Positions 1 to 7,266 of a stretch of DNA of 19,637 nucleotides are shown here, piece after piece; the stretch's first letter is position 1; every line of letters begins with the position of its first letter. The stretch spans positions 1 to 19,637 of the forward strand of contig QNZT01000022.1 of assembly GCA_003978455.1 (NCBI GenBank). Direction: 5' to 3'. The stretch is from Sulfurospirillum sp. GTDB lineage: Bacteria; Campylobacterota; Campylobacteria; Campylobacterales; QNZT01. Both the position numbers and the translations under genes were made by a program. The notes below the pieces were generated by a model, which saw only the letters and a program-made list of their open reading frames with translations, did not search any database and was not told the DNA's origin.

Positions 1-372
1 AAAGCGCAGATCGAGCAGATGCAGGAAGAGCTGGCGGAGCTTCAGAAGAGCACGGACGAAGAGGTCGCAAAGATCGCGGCGGAGCGTCTGAAAGTGTTTG
101 AAGAGAAGCAGAAGCTGCTCTCCGAGATGACTCAGAATATCATCGTGTACTACGAAAAGATCAGAAGATGGGCGAAAAATACCGCGGTAGTTCCTGTGCG
201 CAAACAGGCGTGTTACGGCTGCTATATGCGTATCAACGACCACACCTATGCCAATGTCATCAAAGGCGAAGAGATCACTTCATGTCCTCACTGCGGACGT
301 ATTCTCTACCTGGAGTCCCAGTTTGAGCAGCCGGGCGAGACAGAAGAGACGGAGGAGAGCGCAAGCTTATAG
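1..372 (+). CDS. C4-type zinc-ribbon protein, 3' part (HP0958/FlgZ-like)
   Basis: This is the last 123 codons of a gene whose start lies left of the window; the frame is open from base 1. The visible part begins with a charged, Glu/Lys/Gln-rich helix that should form a coiled coil, followed by a zinc ribbon made of two CxxC knuckles (CYGC at visible residues 71-74, CPHC at 95-98) and an acidic Glu/Thr tail. A long coiled coil followed by a C4 zinc ribbon is the architecture of the family that includes H. pylori HP0958, which stabilises the sigma54 factor RpoN and affects flagellin expression. As I recall, waaA also follows this gene in H. pylori, which supports orthology. Whether the flagellar role holds here cannot be told; many Sulfurovum-like organisms are non-motile. 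The next gene begins 12 bases after the stop. Confidence 0.85.
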   Translation, partial: KAQIEQMQEELAELQKSTDEEVAKIAAERLKVFEEKQKLLSEMTQNIIVYYEKIRRWAKNTAVVPVRKQACYGCYMRINDHTYANVIKGEEITSCPHCGRILYLESQFEQPGETEETEESASL

Positions 373-384
373 GGCGCTTTTGCC

Positions 385-1521
385 GTGTTTACTTTTTTGT
401 ACCTTTGTATCGGGACGGTGCTCTATGTTGCCGCTGTTCCGGTGCTGATACTTCTCTCATTTTTTCCCAAATACCGCAAATCGATTCCCGCACGCTTTTT
501 TCTCATAAACAATCCTCCGTTCAGACAAGAGGGTATCTGGTTTCACGCCTGTTCGCTGGGAGAGGTCAAGTCGCTGGCGCCTCTGATCAAAGCTGTCGAT
601 GCAAAGAGCAATATTTCGGTGATCACGAACACCGGTTTCGAGGCTGCCGCGACGTTGCCTGCGGAGCGCCGTTTCCTGCCGTTCGAGATTTTTCTGCCGT
701 TTTGGGTCACACCGCAAAAGGCGCTGGTGGTGCTGGAGGCGGAGTTGTGGTATATGCTCTTTTGGGCGGCGAAACGCAAAGGTATCAAAACCTATCTGCT
801 CAATGCCCGGATTTCGGATCGCTCTTATGCCAACTACAGGCGTTTTGGCTGGTTTTACCGGAAACTGTTTGCCAATGTGGACAGGGTATTTGCCCAGAGT
901 GAGAAGGATAAACGGAGGCTTGAAGAGTTGGGTGCAAGAGAGGTGACTGTGACCGGCAATATCAAAGCCTATCAGCAGATAGTGCAGAGTGAGCACTATC
1001 GAAAACCGTTTCATGAAGTGGTGACACTGGCGAGCACGCATGAGAAGGAGGAGGAGATGTTGCTGCAAAACCTCTCTTTCGACGGGCGTACGGTGATCGT
1101 TGTGCCGCGTCATCCGGAGCGTTTCGATGCGGTGGATACGATGCTGAAGCAGTTTTGTGACAAAAAGGGTCTGGGGTACCACCGTTTCAGTGAACGTGCG
1201 GATTTTGACGATGATGTGATTTTGGCGGATCTGATGGGGGCGCTGGTCAATATCTATGCGATCAGCGATATCGTGCTGCTGGGCGGCTCTTTTGTGGAGG
1301 GGATCGGCGGGCACAATCCGCTGGAACCGGCGCATTTCGGTGTGAAGTTGATCAGTGGAAAGTATATCCACAATCAGGAAGCGCTGTTCCCGCTGGTGAA
1401 ACATCTGCAACTGTGTGATGCGGATGAGATCGAAAGGTGTATCGCAGAGGCGGAGCCTTCCGCGATAGAGGGTGCAGCAGATATGGAGCCGGTGCTCAGG
1501 GAGTTGCGTAGTGTGGTATGA
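385..1521 (+). CDS. waaA: 3-deoxy-D-manno-octulosonic acid (Kdo) transferase
   Basis: WaaA transfers Kdo from CMP-Kdo to lipid A precursors at the cytoplasmic face of the inner membrane. The protein is 378 residues, slightly shorter than the 400-425 common in the family. A hydrophobic N-terminal anchor (about residues 3-27) is followed by the GT-B glycosyltransferase. Diagnostic motifs are HACSLGE (54-60, with the expected catalytic Glu60), EAELW (118-122), TGNIK (190-194), PRHPER (241-246) and GGSF...GGHNPLEPA (300-315), which is the CMP-Kdo side. Translation starts at a GTG with only a weak ribosome site; no in-frame ATG gives the complete membrane anchor. Gene order with the preceding zinc-ribbon protein and following RluA-type gene resembles H. 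pylori HP0958-HP0956. The 3' end overlaps the next gene by 11 bases, suggesting translational coupling. Confidence 0.95.
   Translation: MFTFLYLCIGTVLYVAAVPVLILLSFFPKYRKSIPARFFLINNPPFRQEGIWFHACSLGEVKSLAPLIKAVDAKSNISVITNTGFEAAATLPAERRFLPFEIFLPFWVTPQKALVVLEAELWYMLFWAAKRKGIKTYLLNARISDRSYANYRRFGWFYRKLFANVDRVFAQSEKDKRRLEELGAREVTVTGNIKAYQQIVQSEHYRKPFHEVVTLASTHEKEEEMLLQNLSFDGRTVIVVPRHPERFDAVDTMLKQFCDKKGLGYHRFSERADFDDDVILADLMGALVNIYAISDIVLLGGSFVEGIGGHNPLEPAHFGVKLISGKYIHNQEALFPLVKHLQLCDADEIERCIAEAEPSAIEGAADMEPVLRELRSVV
1498..1503 (+). promoter_or_regulatory. ribosome binding site fixing the DUF167 start
   Basis: AGGGAG lies inside the end of waaA, 7 bases before the GTG at 1511. It favours that GTG over the upstream in-frame ATG at 1472, which would add 13 residues absent from this family. 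Confidence 0.6.
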
Positions 1522-1804
1522 GGTAAAAGAGGATTTTGTGACGTTTCGTATCAAAGCGGTGCCCAACTCCAGCAAAAATGTGGTCAGCGGTATCCTGGAC
1601 GATGCCCTGAAACTGAAGATCAAAGCGCCTGCGGTGGAGGGTGCGGCGAACAAAGAGTTGGTCAAGTTCCTTTCGAAGCTTTTCAAGGTTTCCAAAAGTG
1701 AAGTGGTATTTGTCGGCGGGGAGACCAGCAAACAGAAGCGGATACGTCTGCCGTACAATGAAAAAGTAAAACTATTTATCGAAGAGATAGAAAAGGAATC
1801 ATAA
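1511..1804 (+). CDS. DUF167 (YggU-family) protein
   Basis: A 97-residue protein of the DUF167/YggU family, a small conserved alpha/beta fold found across bacteria, archaea and eukaryotes, with no settled biochemical function. Family features visible are the first strand (VTFRIKAVPNSSKN), the block LKLKIKAPAVEGAANKEL and the C-terminal VGGETSKQKRIRL. I place the start at the GTG at 1511 because it has a good upstream AGGGAG and because the N-terminus then matches the usual family start, a short aromatic and acidic stretch before the first strand. It overlaps the last 11 bases of waaA in another frame, and its stop is immediately followed by the next ATG, so the genes are probably co-translated. 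Confidence 0.88.
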   Translation: MWYEVKEDFVTFRIKAVPNSSKNVVSGILDDALKLKIKAPAVEGAANKELVKFLSKLFKVSKSEVVFVGGETSKQKRIRLPYNEKVKLFIEEIEKES

Positions 1805-2530
1805 ATGCAGGAGAAAGCCTACAAGTTACTGGCGGTTCAGGAAGGGATCACCAACAGAAGTGCCAAAGATCTGATCGACAACGGTCTGGTCTACAGCGGC
1901 GGCAAAAAAGTGGTGATGGCGAGGGCTTTGATGCCTGGGCACACGACATTCAGAGTCGAAAAACCGCTGAAGATCAAAAAGATTTTTGAAGATGAGAAGA
2001 TCATCGTGATCGACAAACCGGCATTTATCACCAGTGAGCAGATCGCCAGAAAGCAGGGACATCCGCTGCTGCACAGACTCGACAAAGAGACCAGCGGGCT
2101 GCTGCTGCTTGTCAAGGATGAGGATTTTCAGAAGAGGGCGATCGAGACTTTTCGTCGTCATGAAGTGGACAAGTCATATATCGCCTGGGTACAGGGGGTG
2201 ATCGCCGAGGAGATGACTATCGATGTGCCGCTGTTGACGATCAAACGCAATGGAAGCGCGTTTACCAAAGTCTCCAAAAACGGCAAAGAGGCGATCTCCA
2301 TCGTCGAGCCGTTGGAAGTGCACGGCAAACGTACCAAAGTCAAAGTGACGATCAAAACAGGACGCACCCATCAGATCCGCGCCCATCTCAAGCATGCCGG
2401 ATATCCGATCATCGGTGACAGAACGTATGGCGGGAAGCCGCACAAGCGGATGTTGCTGCACGCTTACCATATCAACCTTCTGGGGTACGACTTTACCGCC
2501 GATACCCCGAAAGATTTCTGGATCAATTAA
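1805..2530 (+). CDS. RluA-family RNA pseudouridine synthase
   Basis: Isomerises a uridine to pseudouridine in RNA, probably 23S rRNA or tRNA; the exact target cannot be read from the sequence. The 241-residue protein has an S4-like N-terminal RNA-binding segment (about 14-50), then the RluA catalytic core with HRLDKETSGLLLL (90-102, catalytic Asp93), the central KSYIAWVQG strand and TGRTHQIRAHL (185-195). The length is compact relative to the 300-plus residues of E. coli RluC/RluD. The ATG abuts the stop of the DUF167 gene. As I recall, H. pylori has an RluA-type gene in the same cluster (HP0956). Its last 8 bases overlap the end of the convergent deformylase-like gene. Confidence 0.93.
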   Translation: MQEKAYKLLAVQEGITNRSAKDLIDNGLVYSGGKKVVMARALMPGHTTFRVEKPLKIKKIFEDEKIIVIDKPAFITSEQIARKQGHPLLHRLDKETSGLLLLVKDEDFQKRAIETFRRHEVDKSYIAWVQGVIAEEMTIDVPLLTIKRNGSAFTKVSKNGKEAISIVEPLEVHGKRTKVKVTIKTGRTHQIRAHLKHAGYPIIGDRTYGGKPHKRMLLHAYHINLLGYDFTADTPKDFWIN

Positions 2531-3335
2531 GCAGGAAATAGGCAGCGGTGGTGATGACAATCGTCGCCAGAAGATATTTGAAGGCTGTTCCCAGCATATT
2601 GCCGATCTGACAACTGGTACATGAAGTGTATTTTTTACCTTCCCAGACACCGACGGCGAAGTATCCGACCAGTAACAGGAGAATCGCCCAGGAGGCGTAT
2701 TTGTCAAAGTGCCATATTTTGGTGACTGTTTCGGGTGCAAAGGAGAAGAGTGGGGTAAAGAGTGTCAATCCCATGAAAAAGAGTACTTTCTGGATCACAC
2801 TGGTGAAGTAGTCTTTCATGAAGACTGTAGGGCAGACTTCAAACGACCCCGGCATCCCCTTGTTCGCGAGATCTTTTTCGAGTGCTTTGCGGTTATCCTC
2901 TTTCATCCTTGAAGCGATGCTGTCTCCGAAGAGGTAGTCTATCTTACGCTGGAGTGTGATCGCCAGATCGCCTTCCGCTTTCATCGCTTTTTGCTCTCCG
3001 TTTCGATCCTCATAGACAAGACGGATCATCTCGTAACGCTGCACCGTATGTTTGGTATTGGGAAAGTAGAGTGTCTCTTCGGTCGAAGTGACGGAACCTT
3101 TTTTGCCGATGAGTCGCGGATTGATGATTTCCAGAAAGGTACCGTCATCCTGTTCCACCACCAAAATAGAGAGCGGAATAGCGATTTGTGTCGCTGCCAT
3201 CGCTTTGACATTGTGTGCTTTCATCGTATCTTTGAGATCTTCGATCACTGATGCCACTGACTCATCAAACTTTCTGACATCGGCTGCTCTGACTCTGACA
3301 CGTTTATCCGGATATACAACAATATCTCTGACCAT
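2523..3335 (-). CDS. degenerate peptide-deformylase-like domain fused to a membrane tail
   Basis: A 270-residue protein with two parts. Residues 1-170 follow a peptide deformylase: the N-terminal YPD strand, VKAMAATQ (43-50) where the enzyme has GxGLAAxQ, NPRL, TEETLYFP (85-92) where it has EEGCLSVP, and RKIDYLFG (130-137) where it has HEIDHLNG. The metal-binding Cys is Thr88, both His ligands are Arg130 and Tyr134, and the catalytic Glu is Lys131, so deformylase activity is not expected. Gln50 is kept. Residues 180-270 carry about three hydrophobic segments (183-200, 214-230, 254-269) and a small Cys cluster, TSCTSC (237-242). ATG start with AAGGAG a few bases upstream. The reading frame is intact, so this is a repurposed protein rather than a decayed gene. 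The real deformylase must lie elsewhere. Confidence 0.8.
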   Translation of the reverse strand: MVRDIVVYPDKRVRVRAADVRKFDESVASVIEDLKDTMKAHNVKAMAATQIAIPLSILVVEQDDGTFLEIINPRLIGKKGSVTSTEETLYFPNTKHTVQRYEMIRLVYEDRNGEQKAMKAEGDLAITLQRKIDYLFGDSIASRMKEDNRKALEKDLANKGMPGSFEVCPTVFMKDYFTSVIQKVLFFMGLTLFTPLFSFAPETVTKIWHFDKYASWAILLLLVGYFAVGVWEGKKYTSCTSCQIGNMLGTAFKYLLATIVITTAAYFLLN

Positions 3336-3360
3336 ACAGGCTCCTTCAATATAATGCTTT

Positions 3361-3366
3361 ATTATA
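3361..3366 (-). promoter_or_regulatory. candidate -10 element for the deformylase-like gene
   Basis: On the minus strand these bases read TATAAT, about 26 bases before the ATG, within AT-rich sequence with T and A runs upstream. There is no convincing -35 hexamer, which is not unusual for Campylobacterota promoters. The 97-base gap between this gene and recR must hold both divergent promoters; I could not pick out a convincing one for recR. Confidence 0.35.
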
Positions 3367-3432
3367 GTTTAAAAAAATTAACTTTGACTGAAATGCAGGG
3401 CTTGTTAACCCCTTTTTTGATAGACTATAGTT

Positions 3433-4005
3433 ATGAAAAACAGAAGTTTAGAGAAGTTCAATAATCTGGTCGAAGCCCTGCAGACACTGCCCGGTGTCGG
3501 TAAAAAATCAGCCCAGCGTTTTGCCTACCGTATGGTACTCGGTGATTCGTTCGGGGCGCTGAAACTCGCCCACGCTATCGAAGATGCGGTGGCGCATATT
3601 CGCAAGTGCACCATCTGCAACGGTATCTGCGAAGATGAGATTTGCGATATCTGTCTCGACGAGTCCCGTGACCGTCAGAAACTCTGTCTTGTAGAGAGTG
3701 CCAGGGATATCATGATCATCGAAGAGAGTGTCGAGTATGATGGACGCTATTTTGTACTTGAGAGTCTGGACGAAGCCAATATCAAACAGCTCAGGCAGCT
3801 GGTGGAAGAGGGTGTCGAAGAGGTGATTTTCGCGTTTACGCCTTCGCTGGCAAATGACTCGATCATCCTTTTTATCGAAGAGAAACTCAAAACCTATCCG
3901 CTACGCTTCTCCAAAATCGCACAGGGCGTGCCGACAGGCGTCAATTTGGAAAATGTCGATATGGTTTCACTCTCCAGAGCGCTGATGCAGCGGGTGAGAA
4001 TCTAA
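3433..4005 (+). CDS. recR: recombination mediator RecR
   Basis: RecR works with RecO (and RecF) to load RecA on single-stranded gaps protected by SSB. The 190-residue protein shows an N-terminal helix-hairpin-helix (LPGVGKKSAQRFA, 19-31), a four-Cys zinc site (C59, C62, C71, C74), a Toprim segment beginning LCLVESARDIMIIEE (84-98) and the C-terminal IAQGVPTGVNLENVD block. The central loop that reads roughly SPLDGIGP in gammaproteobacterial RecR is replaced by a shorter, different stretch, as I recall for Campylobacter RecR too. It stands alone on the plus strand between two minus-strand units. Confidence 0.95.
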   Translation: MKNRSLEKFNNLVEALQTLPGVGKKSAQRFAYRMVLGDSFGALKLAHAIEDAVAHIRKCTICNGICEDEICDICLDESRDRQKLCLVESARDIMIIEESVEYDGRYFVLESLDEANIKQLRQLVEEGVEEVIFAFTPSLANDSIILFIEEKLKTYPLRFSKIAQGVPTGVNLENVDMVSLSRALMQRVRI

Positions 4006-4043
4006 GGCGCAATACCGCTGTCCGGTTTAGCCTTACCAAAGCG

Positions 4044-4062
4044 GCGACTCTGAAGAAGTCGC
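4044..4062. terminator. possible stem-loop between convergent recR and aroE
   Basis: GCGACT (4044-4049) and AGTCGC (4057-4062) form a 6-bp stem with a 7-base loop between two converging genes. Neither strand has a clear T run after the stem, so this is at best a weak or factor-assisted terminator. The rest of the 70-base gap shows nothing else. Confidence 0.3.
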
Positions 4063-4075
4063 TTCCGATAAGACA

Positions 4076-4870
4076 CTAATCAAACGCCTGCTTCATGAAC
4101 GCTGTAATCTCCTCTTCATGAAGTCTTTCCCCAAAAAAGTGGTTAAAAGCGATCACACCCTGAAAAAGGAGCATCTCGCTGCCGTCTTTGACCGGTAGTC
4201 CGGAGCTTTTCGCCAGTTTCATGAAGGGTGTCTCTTTGTTGTAGATCACGTCGATGGCGTATTTCGCTTTGGAAAAGAGATCGTTCAGGAGTGCTTCGGG
4301 GGCGGGGAGGGTGCTCTCCTGGAGTCCTGCGGAAGTGGTATTGACGATCAGATCCGAGGTGTGTGACCGGTAACTCTCCCACGTCATACAGTCGTAACCG
4401 CGCTCCTGAAAGTAGTGCAGTCTCTTTTCGGAGCGGTTGATGATCGTCACCTCTGTACCTTCTTCATGAAAGATCGCAGCCAGCGCTTTGGCAGTGCCGC
4501 CCGCGCCCAGGATCGTGACGGAACGGATCTCTCCGAAAAGACGGGCTGATTTGAGAAAACCGGGTGCGTCGGTGTTGTAGCCGATCAGTCTGTCCTCTTC
4601 AAGCACGACGGTATTGACCGCTTCGATCTCTCTCGCGATGCCTCTGATCTCGTCACAGGCGGTAAATGCCGCCTCTTTGTGCGGTACGGTGACATTGACT
4701 CCTGAGAGTTGCAGGGAGAGAAACTTTTCCCGCAGTTTTTCTCCCTCTTCCAGTCGGTAACGGGTGTAGCATCCGTCGATTTTGAGTCCCTGAAGCGCAT
4801 AGTTGTGCATCAGGGGTGAGATGGAGTGGGAAACGGGATTGCCAAAGATGGCGAAGAGTTTATGCTTCAT
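4076..4870 (-). CDS. aroE: shikimate dehydrogenase
   Basis: Reduces 3-dehydroshikimate to shikimate with NADPH in the route to chorismate. The 264-residue protein has the family's standard length. Motifs are GNPVSHSISPLMHN (10-23, substrate serines), NVTVPHKE (59-66, catalytic Lys65), GYNTDAPG (97-104, catalytic Asp101), the nucleotide-binding LGAGGTAKA (121-129), the NADP-type INRSEKR (144-150) and the C-terminal DGSEMLLFQGVIAF. A longer in-frame reading exists upstream to 5044, but it lies inside trpE and has no family similarity, so the ATG at 4870 is the start. It overlaps trpE by 11 bases and is the last gene of the minus-strand train. Pairing with trpE puts two aromatic-pathway steps together. 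Confidence 0.95.
   Translation of the reverse strand: MKHKLFAIFGNPVSHSISPLMHNYALQGLKIDGCYTRYRLEEGEKLREKFLSLQLSGVNVTVPHKEAAFTACDEIRGIAREIEAVNTVVLEEDRLIGYNTDAPGFLKSARLFGEIRSVTILGAGGTAKALAAIFHEEGTEVTIINRSEKRLHYFQERGYDCMTWESYRSHTSDLIVNTTSAGLQESTLPAPEALLNDLFSKAKYAIDVIYNKETPFMKLAKSSGLPVKDGSEMLLFQGVIAFNHFFGERLHEEEITAFMKQAFD
4092..4470. repeat. densest cluster of the over-represented palindrome TTCATGAA
   Basis: Four of the eleven exact copies of the 8-base palindrome TTCATGAA that I counted in the window fall here within aroE (starting at 4092, 4115, 4218 and 4463). The others start at 1010, 2815, 6054, 9565, 13886, 15389 and 15768. Most are followed by G. They occur in more than one reading phase (Phe-Met-Lys and Leu/Phe-His-Glu codons) and in two cases span a start codon, so a single protein motif does not explain them. 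Confidence 0.55.
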
Positions 4871-6278
4871 CTTCGTTGAGCTTCTGGAGCGATGCCATAT
4901 TTGCGGCAAGTTTGTTCTGCACTTCGAGGTATTCGAGCTCCTCTTTGCTGTCCGCGACGATGCCTGCACCCGCCTGAAAGACGATCTTTTCGTCGTCGAG
5001 ATAGGCGGTGCGGATGGCGATCGCACTGTCCATGTTGCCGTCAAATCCGAAGTATCCTACCGCGCCGCTGTAAAATCCCCGTTTCAGTCCTTCAAACTCG
5101 GCGATCAGCTCCATCGCACGGATTTTGGGTGCTCCGGTCATCGTTCCTGCGGTGAAAGTGGCGGCGAAGAGGTCAAACATATCGTGTTGTGTATCGAGTA
5201 CGGCATCGATGTCGCTGACCATATGCATGACGTGGGAGTACCGCTCTACTCGCATCATCTCTGTCACTTTGACGGTGCCGGTTTTGGCGACACGTCCGAC
5301 GTCGTTGCGTCCCAGATCGATCAGCATCAGGTGCTCGGCACACTCTTTTTCATCGTTGAGCATCTCTTCGGCGAGTTCTCTGTCGCGTTCGGGTGTTTTG
5401 CCCCGGCGTCTGGTGCCTGCGATCGGACGCAGCAAGATATGCCGGTCATGAAGTCCGACCATCACTTCCGGAGAACTCCCTGCGATGGTGAAATCCTCAT
5501 ATTCGAGCAGAAACATATAGGGAGAGGGGTTCTGGCTGCGCAGTGTTCGGTAGAAGCTGAGCGGATCGATTTTGGCGTATTGTGTAAAGCGGTTTGCCAT
5601 CAGTATCTGAAAGACGTCGCCGCTTTTGATCATCTCTTTGGATTTGGCGACCATCTCGAAAAACCGTGCTTTGTCAAACGCGAATTTCCCTTTTTCGGGA
5701 TCGATGGTACTTTTTTTGAGGTTCACATAGGCGTAAGGCTCTTTGAGGTAGGAGATGATCTCATCGAGTCTGTTGCCCGTCTCTTCATCGGGTGTGATGA
5801 GTGTCAGGGTATTGGTTTTATGGGAAAAGGCGAGGGTCAGTTTCGGTCGGATCAAGTCGATATCAGGAGATTTGAGTTCATCTTCGAGCGGATCCATATA
5901 GGGTTTGAGTACCGGTTCAAAGATTTTGACCGCATCATATCCGATAAAGCCGACAAAACCGTCTGTGAAGCCGACATTGAGTTTTTCTCCGAGTTCCCTG
6001 TAACGGGTATAGTCGATCTGACGGTAGTAGTTTTTGAGAAATGTAAAAGGGTTTTCATGAAGTGTTGTTTCGCTACCGTCTTCTGCGACAAAAGTGGTCG
6101 TATCGTCTTTGTAGATGATACGCTCCTTTGCACCGATAAAGATAAAACTGAAATTACCGTCTTCGGTATTGATGGCGCTCTCAAAGAGAAGGGTGACCTC
6201 TTTGGGAAAGCGCTCTTTGAGTCTGGTATAGATCGCAATCGGCGTCAGCTGGTCAAAGAGAAGCTGTCTGGTATACAC
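4860..6278 (-). CDS. trpE: anthranilate synthase component I
   Basis: Converts chorismate to anthranilate, using ammonia supplied by a TrpG glutaminase, as the first tryptophan step. The 472-residue protein has an LLFES motif (30-34) like the LLES tryptophan-feedback site, then the chorismate-binding domain with PIAGTRRRG (285-293), DLGRNDVGR (321-329), GTMTGAPKIRAM (378-389) and QAGAGIVADS (435-444). PIAGT and the feedback motif favour TrpE over aminodeoxychorismate synthase PabB, though family phylogeny would settle it. No trpG lies next to it in the window. Start is a GTG two bases after the stop of the SPOR gene. In the remembered C. jejuni order the SPOR gene is directly followed by aroE, so trpE would be an insertion here. 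Confidence 0.9.
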   Translation of the reverse strand: MYTRQLLFDQLTPIAIYTRLKERFPKEVTLLFESAINTEDGNFSFIFIGAKERIIYKDDTTTFVAEDGSETTLHENPFTFLKNYYRQIDYTRYRELGEKLNVGFTDGFVGFIGYDAVKIFEPVLKPYMDPLEDELKSPDIDLIRPKLTLAFSHKTNTLTLITPDEETGNRLDEIISYLKEPYAYVNLKKSTIDPEKGKFAFDKARFFEMVAKSKEMIKSGDVFQILMANRFTQYAKIDPLSFYRTLRSQNPSPYMFLLEYEDFTIAGSSPEVMVGLHDRHILLRPIAGTRRRGKTPERDRELAEEMLNDEKECAEHLMLIDLGRNDVGRVAKTGTVKVTEMMRVERYSHVMHMVSDIDAVLDTQHDMFDLFAATFTAGTMTGAPKIRAMELIAEFEGLKRGFYSGAVGYFGFDGNMDSAIAIRTAYLDDEKIVFQAGAGIVADSKEELEYLEVQNKLAANMASLQKLNEDEA

Positions 6279-6280
6279 GC

Positions 6281-7222
6281 TTACTGGATCCTGTAGATAT
6301 AAGCACCGGGATTGAGACGCGATTTGACACCGGGTAGCTTTCTTCTGGCTGCACTTTGGGAAGCAAAAGGTCCGATGAGAATCTTTTTGATCTTTTTACC
6401 ATGCACGAAAGTACTGTGTATCACGTAGTCATAACCGGCGTTTTTGACCTTTTGCAGAAAGTGTCTGTCCGGAAAACTTGCCGTAGTTGCACCCACCTGT
6501 ATAAAATAACCTTTGAGTGTAGAGAGTTTCAACGGCTTCTGTGCAGGAGAGACTCTGGTATCGATGACGATCTCTCTTGGCGGTGCTATGACCTTTCTGG
6601 GTTTTGCAGGTGCGGTATGCACTACAGCAGGGGAAGTCACACTGCTGATATGTGTCTGTGCCTCCCGTATTTTCGCTGCTGCCTCTTTTCTTGCTTGGGC
6701 AGCTGCTTTTGCGATCTCCTCCGCTTTTTTGCTAAAAGGATCTTCTGCTTTTGTCTCATGTACAGTGGGAGTAGTGCTGGCAGTATGTTGTACGGTAGCT
6801 GTTTTGGTCGGTTGCTTTACAACGGCTGTTTCATGAGGTTTCGATACCTCTTGTGTACCGCTGTCCTGGGCTTTGAGTTTGCGCACCATCTCTTCAAATT
6901 TCAGATCTGTTTCAGATCCGTCATCGACGATAGGTTCCTGCTGGAAGAGGCTATTTGTATCTTCGACTTTCTTGCTGAGTTTGTCTGCTGAGTCATCGAT
7001 AGCCTGAGCAGTCTGTTCCCCAACCTGTGCCAGATTATTTTCGTAACTCTTCGGTTTGTTAAAGAGTTTCATCGCCACAAGTCCGACCAGAAAGAGTAAA
7101 ATCAGCGTGGCAGCAAACAGCAGCATCTTTTTTGTTTTGTCAACATTGGATGTCCCTTTCTCCAGGACTATATCGCTTAAATCACTTGACTTTTTGGCAG
7201 GTTTTTTCAACTTGTCTTCCAT
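6281..7222 (-). CDS. SPOR-domain membrane protein
   Basis: A 313-residue bitopic inner-membrane protein. It has a charged cytoplasmic N-terminus (1-32), one transmembrane helix (about 33-53), a long low-complexity periplasmic linker rich in Ala, Lys, Thr and Val, and a C-terminal SPOR domain (about 238-312, beginning GYFIQVGATTASF and containing ILIGPFASQSAARRKL). SPOR domains bind glycan strands stripped of stem peptides at division sites, so a role in septation is likely, as for FtsN-like proteins. The start is the ATG at 7222, preceded by AGGAG (7231-7235) at 8 bases spacing; an upstream ATG at 7264 lacks such a site. As I recall C. jejuni has a SPOR-type gene at the same place. Confidence 0.85.
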   Translation of the reverse strand: MEDKLKKPAKKSSDLSDIVLEKGTSNVDKTKKMLLFAATLILLFLVGLVAMKLFNKPKSYENNLAQVGEQTAQAIDDSADKLSKKVEDTNSLFQQEPIVDDGSETDLKFEEMVRKLKAQDSGTQEVSKPHETAVVKQPTKTATVQHTASTTPTVHETKAEDPFSKKAEEIAKAAAQARKEAAAKIREAQTHISSVTSPAVVHTAPAKPRKVIAPPREIVIDTRVSPAQKPLKLSTLKGYFIQVGATTASFPDRHFLQKVKNAGYDYVIHSTFVHGKKIKKILIGPFASQSAARRKLPGVKSRLNPGAYIYRIQ

Positions 7223-7266
7223 CTCTTTGTCTCCTCTTTTGATGTTTATTACTATCTTTTGCATAC

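Noticed and set aside
457..1758. 433-codon minus-strand open frame opposite waaA
   Set aside because: Antisense to waaA and the DUF167 gene, with very high His, Arg and Gln content typical of a reversed frame.
3433..4005. RecR with an altered central loop as a possible new variant
   Set aside because: The shortened loop matches what I recall of Campylobacter RecR, so it is a clade feature.
4803..6296. 497-codon plus-strand open frame opposite trpE and aroE
   Set aside because: It is antisense to two genes with full conserved motifs, has Cys- and Phe-rich content of a shadow frame, and matches no family I recognise.
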